From positions 117,261,001 to 117,325,000 of the forward strand of contig JAZBRS010000076.1 in the NCBI GenBank assembly GCA_037176725.1: a DNA stretch of 64,000 nucleotides, read 5' to 3'. Below the pieces are notes generated by a model. It did not search any database and was not told where the DNA came from. It saw only the letters and a list, made by a program, of their open reading frames with translations. This document shows positions 52,524-63,955 of this stretch, piece by piece. The position numbers and the translations under genes are program-made. This DNA comes from Posidonia oceanica (Eukaryota > Streptophyta > Magnoliopsida > Alismatales > Posidoniaceae). Position 1 is the first letter of the stretch; each line of letters opens with the position of its first letter.

Positions 52524-54679
52524 TGTAATGTCTTGATTTTCCATAATATAATTTGAGTTAATTATTTTGGAAAATCATTCCCTGCTGTTGTTGTGTGTTG
52601 TTGTTGTGTGTCTCTGGTGGTTTTGTTTCTGGCTCCTCGGTGTTGTTTAGTGTGGTCGTGAGAAGTAAGGACTTGGTTGAAGGAAATTAGGAGCTTGTTT
52701 GTGGTTTGTGGAGAGAAAGGGAGAGGAATGCAATTTTCCACTTTTTCCCCCTCCCTCACCACACGTGCCCTCTTCCTCTTCTTTCTTCCCCTCTTTCTTC
52801 TCTTCTCCTTTGTTTCTTCTCCACCCGACAGCCGATTGCAACCCTAGGCGATTGTCGACGACCGGAGGAGGAAGAGGAGGAGCGGCCGGTGCTGGAGGAG
52901 CGCGGAGGCAAGCCAGTGTAAGGAGGGTGGTGCTCGTTGGTCGGAGGAGAGCGGAATTCGTCGGCCGGCCGGGGTTGGGGCAGAGTTGGTTGCCAAGTTG
53001 GTGCGTGTTCTCCCCCTCGAATTTTTTTCCAAATTTCTTGCCTAAATGCTTTAAATGCATGTGATCTAGCTATGCCATGAATATGGTAGGATTTTATTTA
53101 GTTTTGAAAGACTTTTGGATTGAATGTGGATTGAATGGAAATAGGTTTTATTTGACCTCTTGAGCTTTATGATTTTATATCTTGATGTATGATGCATGAA
53201 ATGGTTTGATTTTTGTGCTCATGTGTAGAGCACTCGTGATGCTTTGATTCTAGTATTTATATGTGGTTTGTGGACTTTTGTGGTGGAACCGGTTTTAATT
53301 TTCAGTTCTGGCGATTTGGGTTAGAGCCCTATTTTTGTTTTCTGAAATCACCCAGAACGGAGCGCCGTTTTTGGAACGAAGCGCCGTTTTCTCCTAATCC
53401 AGGGCACTGCTTTTGGGCGAAGCGCCGTTTCTGTAGCAGAACAGAGCACCGGTCCAAGAACGGAGTGCCGTTTTCTCCTGAACGGAGCACCATTTTCGGA
53501 ACGGAGCGCCGTTATCTCCTGATCTGGGGCGCCGTTTTTGGGCGGAGCGCCGTTTTCTGTAGCAAAACGGAGCACCGGTCCAAAACGGAGCGCCGTTTCA
53601 GTGCAGAATTGTGAGCTTTTGCTCCTGATCCGGAACTCCGGTGAATTTCGGCGTTCCGAATCAGAGGGTAAATGCTTTCTAAGGAAAATGTTTTGAAATT
53701 TGTTTTGCTATGAATTATAGTGGTTTTTGGTGTTTTGTGGATCATGAGAAATGATTTTCAAACGGTTTCCAAATGATTTGGAAAAGAAAGGCATGTTTGT
53801 GAAAAGAGCTTGGAAATGTTTTCCGTGGTTTTGAAGGACCAATAAACCGAAGCTTCTGATTGGTAACTAGGGGTATTTGAATACACTCTATGGTTCAAGA
53901 GTCAGGTAGCCTAAGGTGAGGTTAGCGGTACAGTAGGCCCCATTGAAACAGACGGTCTACCCTCTGTGCCGGTGCTGGCTGGGGCTGGAGTTGGAGTCCC
54001 TAGACGCTTGGGCACCAAAGGGACGCCAGAGTGCGTAACCCCATGTTGATATGATGTTGATCATGAAAATGATCATGACATAAATTGAGGGCTGAGTTCC
54101 CGAGGCGGATTGTTCTCCCACACGGGGTAGTCTTCCGCAGCATTGCAGCCAAGAGATGCGTGTGTCATCTGCAACTGCTTGTAGCTGGTATCGTTCACTT
54201 GTGGCCAGGGTGTTCGATTTGATTTGGAATCGATGTGTGTGTGAGTGTGTGGATTTGAGATGGGTTGGTAATGTATTTGTGAATGCATATTTTAGTAGAA
54301 AATGTTGATAGCTTTATAAAGACATGTGGTTTTCTTGAAATGAATGTTATGCTTTTAAATAGCCTAGATTACTGTAAATTATGATGTTTATTGCTTTAGT
54401 AAATGTTTCTGCTGCCGTTTGCCGTGGTTTTGAGTGGCACGTACTGGGTGACTTAGATGTCACTCACGCATGTTTTGTGTTGGTTTTCAGGTGCAGGGTC
54501 GAGATACAGTCCAGCCTAATGTTTGTTTAGGAGTCACGTAGCCGCACACTGAGGATCTTGAGAGTACTTTAATAGTTTTGTAAAAGATTTAAATTTATTC
54601 TCAAATGTAATTAATTGTTTATCTCTTTTAAATATCATTTGGATAGTTGATGCTATTTTGGTCACACTGGGACATGACA
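52524..54679 (+). mobile_element. T2: solo LTR, same family as T1
   Basis: 2,156 bp, TGTAATGTCT to GGGACATGACA. Flanks ATTAC and ATTAT are a 4/5 target duplication of its own, so T1 and T2 are separate insertions, not the two LTRs of one element. Collinear with T1 on both sides of the slot at 53355-53610. Confidence 0.78.
53355..53610 (+). repeat. Palindrome-word slot of T2
   Basis: About ten copies of a word around AACGGAGCGCCGTTTT, e.g. 53356-53369: arms AACGG/CCGTT around AGCG. Connecting phrases such as TTCTCCTGATC and TGTAGCA also repeat. Flanks match T1; the words do not. Confidence 0.78.
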
Positions 54680-56397
54680 ATTATGCACAAGCAAACATGT
54701 CCATTAACAATAAACACTGAGCGGACGGTCATGGCATACATGCGCATTGAAACTGGCAGTATTTCACATGGCATATAAGTGCAAAGGCAGTAAAAGAAAA
54801 ATCAAGCTAAATTTCTAAAGCTATGCTTAATCAGGCCTTGAGTTGCTAAAAACATGCTCAAATAGGCATTGCATTGCTAAATTACTGTTTAATCAAGCAA
54901 TAATCATATGACTCATGCAAAATCAGCCGTTGCTATAGGAAATCGGAGCAAAAATGGGAAAAATCGGTAGAGCAGAGGGTGCAATGACCATCCGGCTGTT
55001 CACCATTGACCGCCATTTGGTCGTCCTCCATGGCCGCCACTGGCCGTCCACTATTGGACCACCACCAACCGGCACCACCACAGCCGCAGCAGCGTTCCCA
55101 CACCACCGCCGGCCTTCCCATGCAAGCCCGAACCAACTATGCGCCGAGCCAGAGCCACTGCCGTACACAACGGCTGCAGATGGGCTCGCCGCTGTTAACG
55201 ACCAACCGCCACTGAGGCGTTGAGCCGCACCCGCCGCCGACAGCATCACACCGTCGTCGATACCCGACCATGCCAGAGCCTGGGAAGGGTCGGGGAAAAC
55301 AATCAAGAGAAGAAACGTGACGGCACAGAGACAGGAGGAAAAGGGGGGCTTCCCATTTTGGTCACCGGAGAACCGCCGTCGTCGACCTGCCCCACCACCG
55401 TGCACAATCGCCGCTGTCGGTCTGCCTTCCGCGTGTGCACCACTGCCTCGCACCGCCCACCATTGCCGGAACTTCACGCCGCCGCCATGCACCGTGCCTC
55501 ACCTCTTCCACTGATCAACAGAGCCCTAGCCACTGTCCGAAAGAGACGAGGGAGAAGAAGAGACCCAGGTGGCAGAGGGGAAATGAGAATGAGGGAGGGG
55601 GGGTTGCAAGCGTTCCTTCTCTTTAAATCATATTTCAATCGATGCAATAAAGTTCAATGTTATAGTTTGCAATTACGTAGGAAACTGAAGAAGGAATGAG
55701 AGCAGTTGGTTAATCCAGTGGGATCCACCAAAATTTTAAAAACTTCTCCAACATTCAAGGACAACAACTCCCACCACCGATACAATTCATATCTGGGGTG
55801 TAAAATGCAAATTATTTGGTAAAATTGCAGTTTTGTCCCCAACATTTAGGAAATTGGTAAAGTTACGGTGAAACTCTTATGTCTGGTGATATTGCAAAGG
55901 AGCTCCTCAGGATGGCAGAATTACTTCAATGCCCTTATAGTTTTGCAAAATTGCAAATTGGCCCCTAGCTTTCTGGGAAACAGCAGAATACCCCTTTCAG
56001 CACTCTATGCAGCTGCAACATACTCATAGAGTGCCCCTCAGCCTGATACATCCTTCAGAGCATGCCACGATCGAGAAGAAGCACTAAAAAACTGCAGTGT
56101 TGGGAAAATTGCAACAGCACCCCCTACAGTTTGGCATAATTGTACATATGCCCCTATCGAAACAGAAGCCGCAGATCGCCTCTCGAGGTGATACAATTGC
56201 AGGTTAACAGCCCGACACTTCAGAATGTACTTGCTGTTGAGATCCTTTTCTCCAAGCTGACACCTCTAACTGTCACAGGACCATCTGCGGACCTTTGCCA
56301 TACTTCTGGATCTTGGTACTCCCGTTATCTCTACAGTCGATAAGTCTGAAACTTAACACATCGTACCCCTTTTACGGCCAATAAGTCCGAAACTTAC
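54680..56397. other. Unassigned transposon-derived sequence
   Basis: 54680-54910 is AT-rich. 54920-55600 is GC-rich with Pro/Ser-coding chance frames on both strands and no domain; it could be the 5' exon/UTR of the minus-strand gene at 51802-52389. 55800-56170 repeats GCAAAATTGCAAATTGGCCCC-like phrases. 56210-56390 recalls the 3' internal part of element A (GTCCGAAACTTA, TGCGGACCTTTGCCAT). Confidence 0.4.
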
Positions 56398-57751
56398 TGT
56401 TGATATCCCGTTTTGGCACTCCCCTTGTATTTTTAGGTACCATTACACTATATCATGCTTCATTCATCATAAGAGACCATTTGTTCAGCTCAAATACTCT
56501 CTGAGGGCTCAATTGTCATTTTGGACTGTTGAATGCTGGAAACCCAGCATGCTACATTGAACGCTGGAATTCCAGCGTTCTACATGTCCAGTTCAGTTTC
56601 CTTCCATATTAGCCCAACTTTCCTTTTGGACCCAAACCAATTATTCAAAGTCAAACGGGTCCACGTGCCTTATCTATAGAACCGTAATTGCCTCATTAAT
56701 TGATTGACTCTTGTTCCCTTGATTGGGAGGCCAAATTTGGCAAGTTTGCAATCTGGGTTTGTTGAACGCTGGGACTCCAGCGTTCAATGTAGAATGCTAG
56801 GATTTCAACGTTCTATAAACTGCAATTGTGTTCCATAACTTTCCTTATTTTGACAAATCCAAAATTCGAATTCTTGCTTTCTTTAGAGCCCGTTGACCAG
56901 TCAATAACGTTATCTGAGCCTAATGATTGCTAATCAATTATTAGTGGGGAAATATTCCTTTATTCTGGCAGCTGTACCACGAGTGGTCGTTGAATGCTGA
57001 GATTCCAGCGTTCAACATTGAACGCTGGATTTCCAACGTTCAACACTTCTGTTTTAGAAACTTTTGCTGAGCTGACCTTTGAGTTATTTTTGTTCTTCTC
57101 CTACTTCTATAAAAGCAGGGGTAACCCTACAGCCTTGAGGGACGAAAAATTTGGTAGAAGTAGAGAGAAATTAGAGAGAGGGAATTGTCAGAGTTATTGA
57201 GGAAAAATAGAGAGAGTTAGAGTGAAAAGAGAGAGCCAAAGAGCTTGAGTTTTCTTCTGTCGTCGACCACATCACGTTAGCACGTCTTGCATTTCGTGCA
57301 TAAATAAAAGGGGGTTTTCTTTTAATATTTTTGATATTGCATTTCTATTGCATGTTGTAGCTAGGTATAGTCATACTTAGTTGCAACCGGAGAGATAAAA
57401 CCCCTCGGGTAAGTATTCCTCCTTTCATTACATGTTACTTTTCAATTTGCTTTGGATCGTTTACTACACTATATTAATCTGCTTATTTTAATATTATTTT
57501 TGCATGGAAAAGAAGAAGAAGAATAAGCTCACCAAGCACAGGCACCCTTGGGCAACACTGGCGTTGTCCCAATGTAGCTGAACCCACATCGATCAATCTC
57601 CCCAAGGCATCTCGAGGGCCGGCAAAAGTAAAACCTGGAGTGGCGATCACGTTGACTTCATTACCCGTGGAGTGGCGAGGTCAAATACAAACAAAAGAGG
57701 ACGTCGAGACAGCAATAAACAAAAAAGCCTCTTCTCCTCCCAAAACCTCGT
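56398..57751 (+). mobile_element. LTR of element F, first part
   Basis: Starts TGTTGATATCCCGTTTTGG, a decayed form of the TGTTGACACCCC start. It contains three 56-bp dyads. A TATA-like CTATAAAAGCAGGGG is at about 57106. The LTR is interrupted at 57752 by solo LTR E. A TGGCGATCACG sequence at 57641 could be an alternative primer-binding site, in which case the LTR would end near 57635; I favour the site at 62062 because it follows a CA end. Confidence 0.5.
56528..57044 (+). repeat. Three 56-bp paired-palindrome dyads in LTR F
   Basis: At 56528-56583, 56761-56816 and 56989-57044. Words are GTTGAACGCTGG/CCAGCGTTCAAC, e.g. GAACGCTGGAATTCCAGCGT within 56560-56579. Confidence 0.85.
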
Positions 57752-57957
57752 TGTAGTAACCCTGAAAATCGGCACGTCCATGCATGCTGCCAAAGCTCGC
57801 ACGCGTCGACCGATAATTGGCCACTATGAATAGGTGGATCTGAGGAGGGATATTTGACTCGAAAACACCAAAAAAAGCAGAGGCGAACGCAAAAGGAAAA
57901 TAAAAGAAAAGACAAGGAGTCGCCACCTAATTTATTAAAGCGGAAAAACTAGGACAT

Positions 57958-59202
57958 ACAGCAAGTGCACTGTGTACTATGTAGTACAGATGCAAATACG
58001 GGTCGATCTCATAGAGAATAGAGTTTCAAAACATAAAGATTAATTATCAGTTATAGAAAGGAGTTTGAGAGTGATGATGATTAAGAACTAAAACTAGAAG
58101 ATGCAATCAAATTAATTAAAACCTAGGGTTTCGAATCCATTTATGTAAAATACAATATGCATGATTAAATCCACTCTCTGTCTCTCTTCATGATTTAAAT
58201 AGTTCAACTCAATGGTTCTTATCCAAACAAGCAAAATCCATACGCAATGCATCATAGATTATCAAGTCCTAAGATAAAATCACACAAATCAAACTAAATC
58301 AAATGATATACTTTAGATCTAAGATTATATACATGATTCCTAATTATTCTTCCCTAAGCATAGATTAAAAAGATATAATTAATATTAATCTATCAAAGTT
58401 TATCGATATAATAGGGATTCATGCAATATACATCTAGTTTAAGTAATCATAACATTTAAGCATGAGAAGACAAAGAGGAACTTAATCACAACATATGAAA
58501 TTACATAAACTTCATCTAAACCCTAGATCTAGAAACTTAGCCAAGCATGATAATGGAAAACATCAAAATAAAAGATAGGGAAAGAGAAGAGCAAGACATA
58601 ATTAAGATAAAAAATGAACTTGTATTAATAAAAACTAAGATTACAGAAAATGAACTTGAAGAACTCTAAAACAATGGAAGAAGAGAGTCTAAGCCTAAAT
58701 GTGGAAGATTAAGGATCCCCCTTAGATCTACATAAGGGGTTCCTTTTATAGACTTACAAAGACTTAGTTATCACGAAGACAAATCCGGATAAAAATCTTA
58801 AAACTAAAATTCAAATACAGGATATTTACAAGTGATCAAGGTAACAGAAAAAGACTGAGTCAACGTCTTCATATCCGGACGCCGGATGCGCTCTTGGGCG
58901 CTTGGGAGGCGTCCAAGTGGCTCTGGATTAGCTCTGACTTGGTCAATTCTATTACCTTATCTTCCTCCTCGTATTTACATACATGGAAAAAGTGTATTTG
59001 ACCTCTTGCATGGATATGCATTTCTTTTATCCTTTGATTTGCATTTCTTTTTATATTTTATTCTTTCTCTTCCTTCTTTTTCTCTTTTCTTTTCAGGTCT
59101 AAAGTTCCTGCAAAAATTACACAAAACACCTCGAGTAATATTATTTATAAACAAAAGAGATAAATATGGGACAGAAAACATGTAAGAATAATGTGCTCAT
59201 CA
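57958..59202 (-). mobile_element. S2: AT-rich solo LTR inside E
   Basis: Homologous to S1 in the opposite orientation. On the minus strand it starts TGATGAGCACATTATT, includes AATATTACTCGAGGTGTTTT, GCAGGAAC and CTATAAAAGG, and ends near GTGCACTTGCTGT. It interrupts E just after its GGTGGCGACTCC motif. Flanks GACAT/ACCAT are a weak duplication. Confidence 0.6.
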
Positions 59203-59625
59203 ACCATATAAGGAACGTGCAAAGAAAACCTATGCATTTTAAAAGCATGCAATATCCAATCCAAATGTGTGACACAGAGTCAATGCGGTCCAGAGAAAGG
59301 ATAAGGACTCCTGTTACGTGCGGAGAAAGTGTTAGGTACTCCTAACATGCTCGAGAAATCAGTTTTTCTTAACTGATCCACTACTGTGTGGCAAATGTTG
59401 GCAAATGAATGCCGGTTTATATTCACCCCAAGGCGGTATGCAATATGCAATTATAAACCATGCGAAGCTTAGCAAACCTTGTTTAAAAGCAATTAATTGA
59501 AGTTAAAGCATTGCAAAGAGGCGATAAACAAGCAAGGGAAAGCGAAACTAAAACCAAAGGAGTCGAATAAAACAAAGAGGCGACAGTGGGAGTGGCTATG
59601 CCTACTGCCTGGATCACTGCGGAGG

Positions 59626-61741
59626 TCGCCAGTCTGAGTGGCGGTAGTGCCTATCGCTGGTAGACCAGGCGACATGGAGCACATCTCCTGCTACTAGATC
59701 AGTGGCAATCATCGCCGAGGAAGGCTAAGAAAATCTTGCGAAACATAAAACTGGCGACATAACATTAAAGATAGCATTCTCTAAGATTAAAGCTGGCATT
59801 AAAGCAAGTCGATCAACAAGGCTAGAAGGCGGCAAGCGAGCGGCACAGCCCACTACTGGACTGCAACGTGGGTCACCGCTGAGAGCAGCAACTGACCAGG
59901 TCGCCACTGTGAGAGGCGCCTGAACAAGTCGCCGTGCTCCCAGGCAAAAAAGCCATGCACAGTACTCCCAAGTAGTAGCCTTTGCTGCTAGAAACAAGCT
60001 ATGTAGACTATGCAAAATAGGAAACCAAGCATGCAGAATTGAAGATGGCATACCCACGATTAAAACTATGCAATTACTTTGTAAAATGGAAATATAGGTA
60101 ACAAGATACGATGGCCTAAAGTCCGGCTGGTGGACTATTGAAAATACAGTCGAGTCACCGGTGTAAATGGTGGCTCAACTGGTAGTCCAAGACCGAACTC
60201 TATGACCAAATCCCACACCCAAAGCCATGCAAGATTGAAAACTAAAGATGCAAAGCTGTAGAGAAATCAACCACGATTACAAGGAAACAAAAATCACTTA
60301 AAATAGAGGCTTGGGTAACGAGATACACCAGCTCAAAGTCCGGCCGGTGGACTGCCAAAGTTGCAGGTTAGTCGCCGGTGGAACAGGCGACACCTCTACA
60401 ATCAGGCAGTCTGAACAACGGACTTTGGAGCCAAATCTCGCACCACACGCGATGCAAAACAAGCAACCAAGTATATGACATTAGAAAGCATACATCCACA
60501 ATCATAGGCATACAAGAATCAAGTAAAATGGTGGCCTGGATCGCCCGGAGCGTCGGCCCAAAGATTGAGCGATGATAGTTCAAAGTTGCAGGTCAGTCGC
60601 TACTTGCAGCAGTGGCTGATCTAGCAGTCCGATGATCGGACTTCAATATCGAACTGCTCGCTCCAAGCGAAGTAAAAAAGGCTAGGGAGGATCGGAGAAC
60701 GTCGACGGCGTTCCCACGAACCCAGCCACACCTTCGGTGTGGAAAATGGCGGCTTGGAGCGCTCCACCCACCTCCTCCTCTTTGTGCCGCCGGAGTTCGT
60801 TGGAGGCTGGCCGTGTGAGCAACCAACGATCCCACGAGTCGGCTAGGAAGCCTTGCGAGGATGAAGGGGACATGAGGGAAGCATCCGTGGGCCAAGAGAA
60901 GAGGCAAGTGCCTCTTTCCCGCCCTCGCCGGCCGTTGGCCGGCGTTGCTGTGCGTCATCGGCCGTTGGCATGACCGAGAGCGCAAGGAGGCGGCCGGATA
61001 GCGTGGCCATGAAGGGAGGAGGTCCGGGAACGTTCCCGGACCCTCAGGCATGCAAATGAGGTGAGGAGTCAACCTCTGTGGCTTGCCGGAGTTGACGGAC
61101 GGAGTTGAGGAAGAAGGCCAGTGATGGGTTCCCGTGGCAACGGTGAGGTGTGGGAGGCTTGGGAAAGCTTGGGGACGCTCAGGAACGCACAAGGGAGATT
61201 GGAGAACACTCTGAAATGCTTGAATTCTCACGGGAGGCTCTCAATTCTGGGTGTAGTGGTTGGAAACAGTGATGGGTGTGTTGCTTTTGTTCGCTGGTCA
61301 AGAGTTTAGTGGAGCAGGTGGTGGCAGTGAGGGAGGCTGAGAGCGGGCTTGGCAGTCAAGGAAGTAAGTGGCGCAGGTTCGGGCAGGGAAGGACGACGAA
61401 GAAGTTGTCGGTGGCAGGGTTACAGGTCGGCCGGTCAGTGGCTTGGGAGAGAGCGGGAAGACCGCCAGCGAAGAGGGTGACCAGTGGCAGGGAAGTAAGT
61501 GGCCGTTGGCGTGTAGTGCGTGGAGGTAGTGGAAAGTAAGTGCGGAGAGGACGGGGTGGTAGGCCACGCGGTGGAGGAGGTGACCGGCGGTGGCAGACGG
61601 AAAGAAATTCAAGTGGTGGTCTGAGTTGTAGAAAATCGCCGGTCTCGCTAGCGACAAACCCAGTCGCCGCTTAGAGTTGCGATAGAATCTAGTCGCCTCA
61701 GCGAGTGGCGACAGGGTCTAGTCGCCTCTACAAGTGGCGAC
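59626..61741 (-). repeat. AGTCGCC-class palindromes in solo LTR E
   Basis: Dyads at 59626-59674, 61634-61683 and 61691-61741, plus single or damaged units near 59900, 60152, 60370 and 60596. Half-units are about 22 bp: AGTCGCC, eight bases, GGCGAC. These words match those of element B, not those of A or C. Confidence 0.8.
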
Positions 61742-62061
61742 CAAACATGTAGCTCAGTGGACTGGGCCTGTACAGTGAAATCCAGGTCCATTTCCTTGTC
61801 CTTGACCCATCAATGGGTTTTGGGCTTTATGAAGGCTTGTGATGTTGGGTTTTGAGTATTTGAAATATTTTGGGTTGGTTTAGGGTTTGGTTTTGAGGGT
61901 TTGAGTGATATTAGGTCAAGGTTTTGGGTTAGGTTTAGGATTGGAATTGGGTTTGGCTGGGTTTGAAATGGGTTTCACTGTGCCACAAATTGAACAAATC
62001 ACCAGATATTTCCCAACTGAAAGTCTGTCAAAATGGGGTGTCTACACCTGTATCCACAGAA

Positions 62062-62079
62062 TGGCGATCACGATGGAAT
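62062..62079 (+). other. Candidate primer-binding site of element F
   Basis: TGGCGATCACGATGGAAT lies three bases after ATCCACA, a plausible LTR end at 62058. It resembles the site of element B. The LTR of F would then be 56398-57751 plus 62047-62058. Confidence 0.5.
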
Positions 62080-63955
62080 GACTAAAAGTACCCTCGTGCT
62101 AGGTGAGTATTCTCTTCTTCTTTTTTCTTTTCCTTTGCAATCTTTCTTTTATTTTTGTGGATTTTCAAGGTCGTGGTGAAATTCCTCTTAGTGTTTTGAG
62201 GTGCCACAACCCCTTCATTGTTTGGGTTTTTATTTTTTATACGTAAAAATGCATGCAATCACCTCCCTTTTTTGTTTTGATTCTCTGGAATAGGGGGTGA
62301 TTGGATAAAAAATACTGTTTTTAGCGAAAAATTTCTGACAGTACGTTAAACGCAGGAATCTAGGCGTTCAACATTGAATGCTCCAGATCTAGCATTCAAC
62401 ATCTCTGGACAGAATTCCATTCTGTTTTAAAATTTTTTCTTTGTTTTCTTTAGTGCCCAAGGAACAAGGTGTGAGGTGATCGGCTTTGCCGTAGGGACCG
62501 GAACTTTAATCTTTGGGTGCTTTTCAAAAAAAAAAAAAAATCAAGTTTTCTCTATGACTTACATGGCCCTTACTGGGAACTAATTTGTTTGTATCTTCTC
62601 TTAGGTTACGCAAATAATCACTTAGGTCCTAAACACCTTTGTTGCAAAGGACTTAAGAGAGGTGTTTGTATTGTCATTTAATTTCACAAGGGGCACTTTT
62701 CTTTTCCTTGGTTCTTGTGAAAGTAAGTTAGAATCTCAAGTTTAGATTTGCATTCTCCCTCCCCCTTCTGTGGTTTGCTTGTGAATGTGTGCTTGAAACG
62801 CAAGGGACCCAATTAATCTTGAGTACGTTGGGCTCTACCTCTACAGGGTAGGGATCTAAGTGTGCTTAGGCTTCCCCAAAAATCCTCAGGAGTTGAGGTA
62901 GGGGGCAGTACCAAGAAGTGTATTTTTTGTCCCATTATGTGAGGATCCATAGACAATCTCTAAAGAAAGCCATACCTAAGCTTAGGTACCCTGAGAGCAA
63001 CGAATGGTTTAAAACACTAATAACAAAGTGAAAATCTAAAAATCAAACGTTTAATCGTTGTTTGAAAGTGTTTCTGTGCAGTTCTCTGAAATAGGGTGTT
63101 AAACGCTACAATCTGTGCGTTCTACGTTAGACGCAGCAGATCCTGCGTTCAACACATTCCTTGTTTTTTTTGCTGATTTCTGGCTTTTATTTGTGGTGAA
63201 TGATGAATGATATAGGGTGAATGATTAAACAGGAAATATAAACAGGTCATTTGAAGTTTGTTTTGAATCCATTTTCTTTTTTAGAAACTCGTATTAGGCC
63301 ACAAAAGTCTTTTGTAATTTTTTTTTCTTTTATTTATCAAAGTGTAAACCTTGTAATCTTTTCCCTTTATTAGTAAAAAAGAAGAAGAGAGAGTCAAAAA
63401 AGAAGAAGAAAGAGAGAGAGAGAGAGAAGGAAAAATCAGACCAAAAAAATAAAAAAAAGGAAAGGAAAATAAAAAAAGGGAAAAAAGAGAGAAAAAGAGA
63501 AAATGAAAATTCTCATCATTTCAAGATCTCTGTCCCATGAGTTTGTAAATAGCTTGTGAAAAACCTTGGGATAAGCAATCTTCCTCAAAATCAGTGGGAG
63601 AAAGACTGGGAACATTTCTGTCAGCAAATCAAAGTGTTAGACGCAGTCTAAATAGCGTCCAACGTTGAACACTTGGAAATCAGCGTTCAACGCTGCCAGG
63701 GAAGTGTTAGACGCAGCCATCTATGCATCTAACGTTGAACACGTGAAACTCCACGTTCAACACTCCTAGATTGCAATCAGATATATTAGACACTTGATTT
63801 TGCACGTCTTACGTTAGACACGGGTACTAGCGCGTTCTACGTTTTACAGTGACTTAAACCAGATTCAGAGCTAAAATGCCTACCTAAAGTCGAGAATGGA
63901 CACCCTGAGCATAAATAAAAATCTCTGAGATAACAAACCTGAGGAGGAACCTATC
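62080..63955 (+). other. Leader of element F
   Basis: Non-coding, T-rich, with a 15-A run (62526-62540), five 56-bp dyads, an (AG)8 run (63411-63427) inside a purine-rich stretch 63375-63505, and no protein signature. The purine stretch recalls the one upstream of gag in element B. Confidence 0.5.
62345..63840 (+). repeat. Five 56-bp paired-palindrome dyads in the leader of F
   Basis: At 62345-62400, 63098-63153, 63636-63691, 63706-63761 and 63785-63840, each exactly 56 bp by my count. Each half starts GTT(A/G)(A/G)ACGC or close to it and ends GCGTTCAAC or GCGTCCAAC. The last three are clustered with 14- and 23-bp gaps. Confidence 0.85.

Larger units (their letters stand above)
57752..62046 (-). 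mobile_element. E: solo LTR of an Ogre-type element
   Basis: On the minus strand it begins TGTAGACACCCCATTTTGAC (at 62046) and ends GGGTTACTACA (at 57752), the same end type as D. It carries the conserved block (59303-59340) and AGTCGCC-class dyads. Flanks CTCGT and CCTGT match only 3/5, so the target duplication has decayed or the ends are slightly misplaced. S2 is nested in it. Open frames at 59725-61657 show no protein domain. Confidence 0.7.

Noticed and set aside
49409..54679. T1 and T2 as the two LTRs of one element with a 0.9-kb interior
   Set aside because: Each has its own near-perfect 5-bp target duplication (GCTTG/ACTTG and ATTAC/ATTAT), the outer flanks do not match each other, and the interior has no primer-binding site or polypurine tract.
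54923..55699. Gly/Ala-rich minus-strand frame and Pro-rich plus-strand frame
   Set aside because: Composition-driven, no domain; at most part of an exon or UTR of the truncated minus-strand gene.
57641..57658. TGGCGATCACGTTGACTT as the primer-binding site of F
   Set aside because: No CA-type LTR end within a few bases upstream; the site at 62062 fits better, although the choice is not certain.
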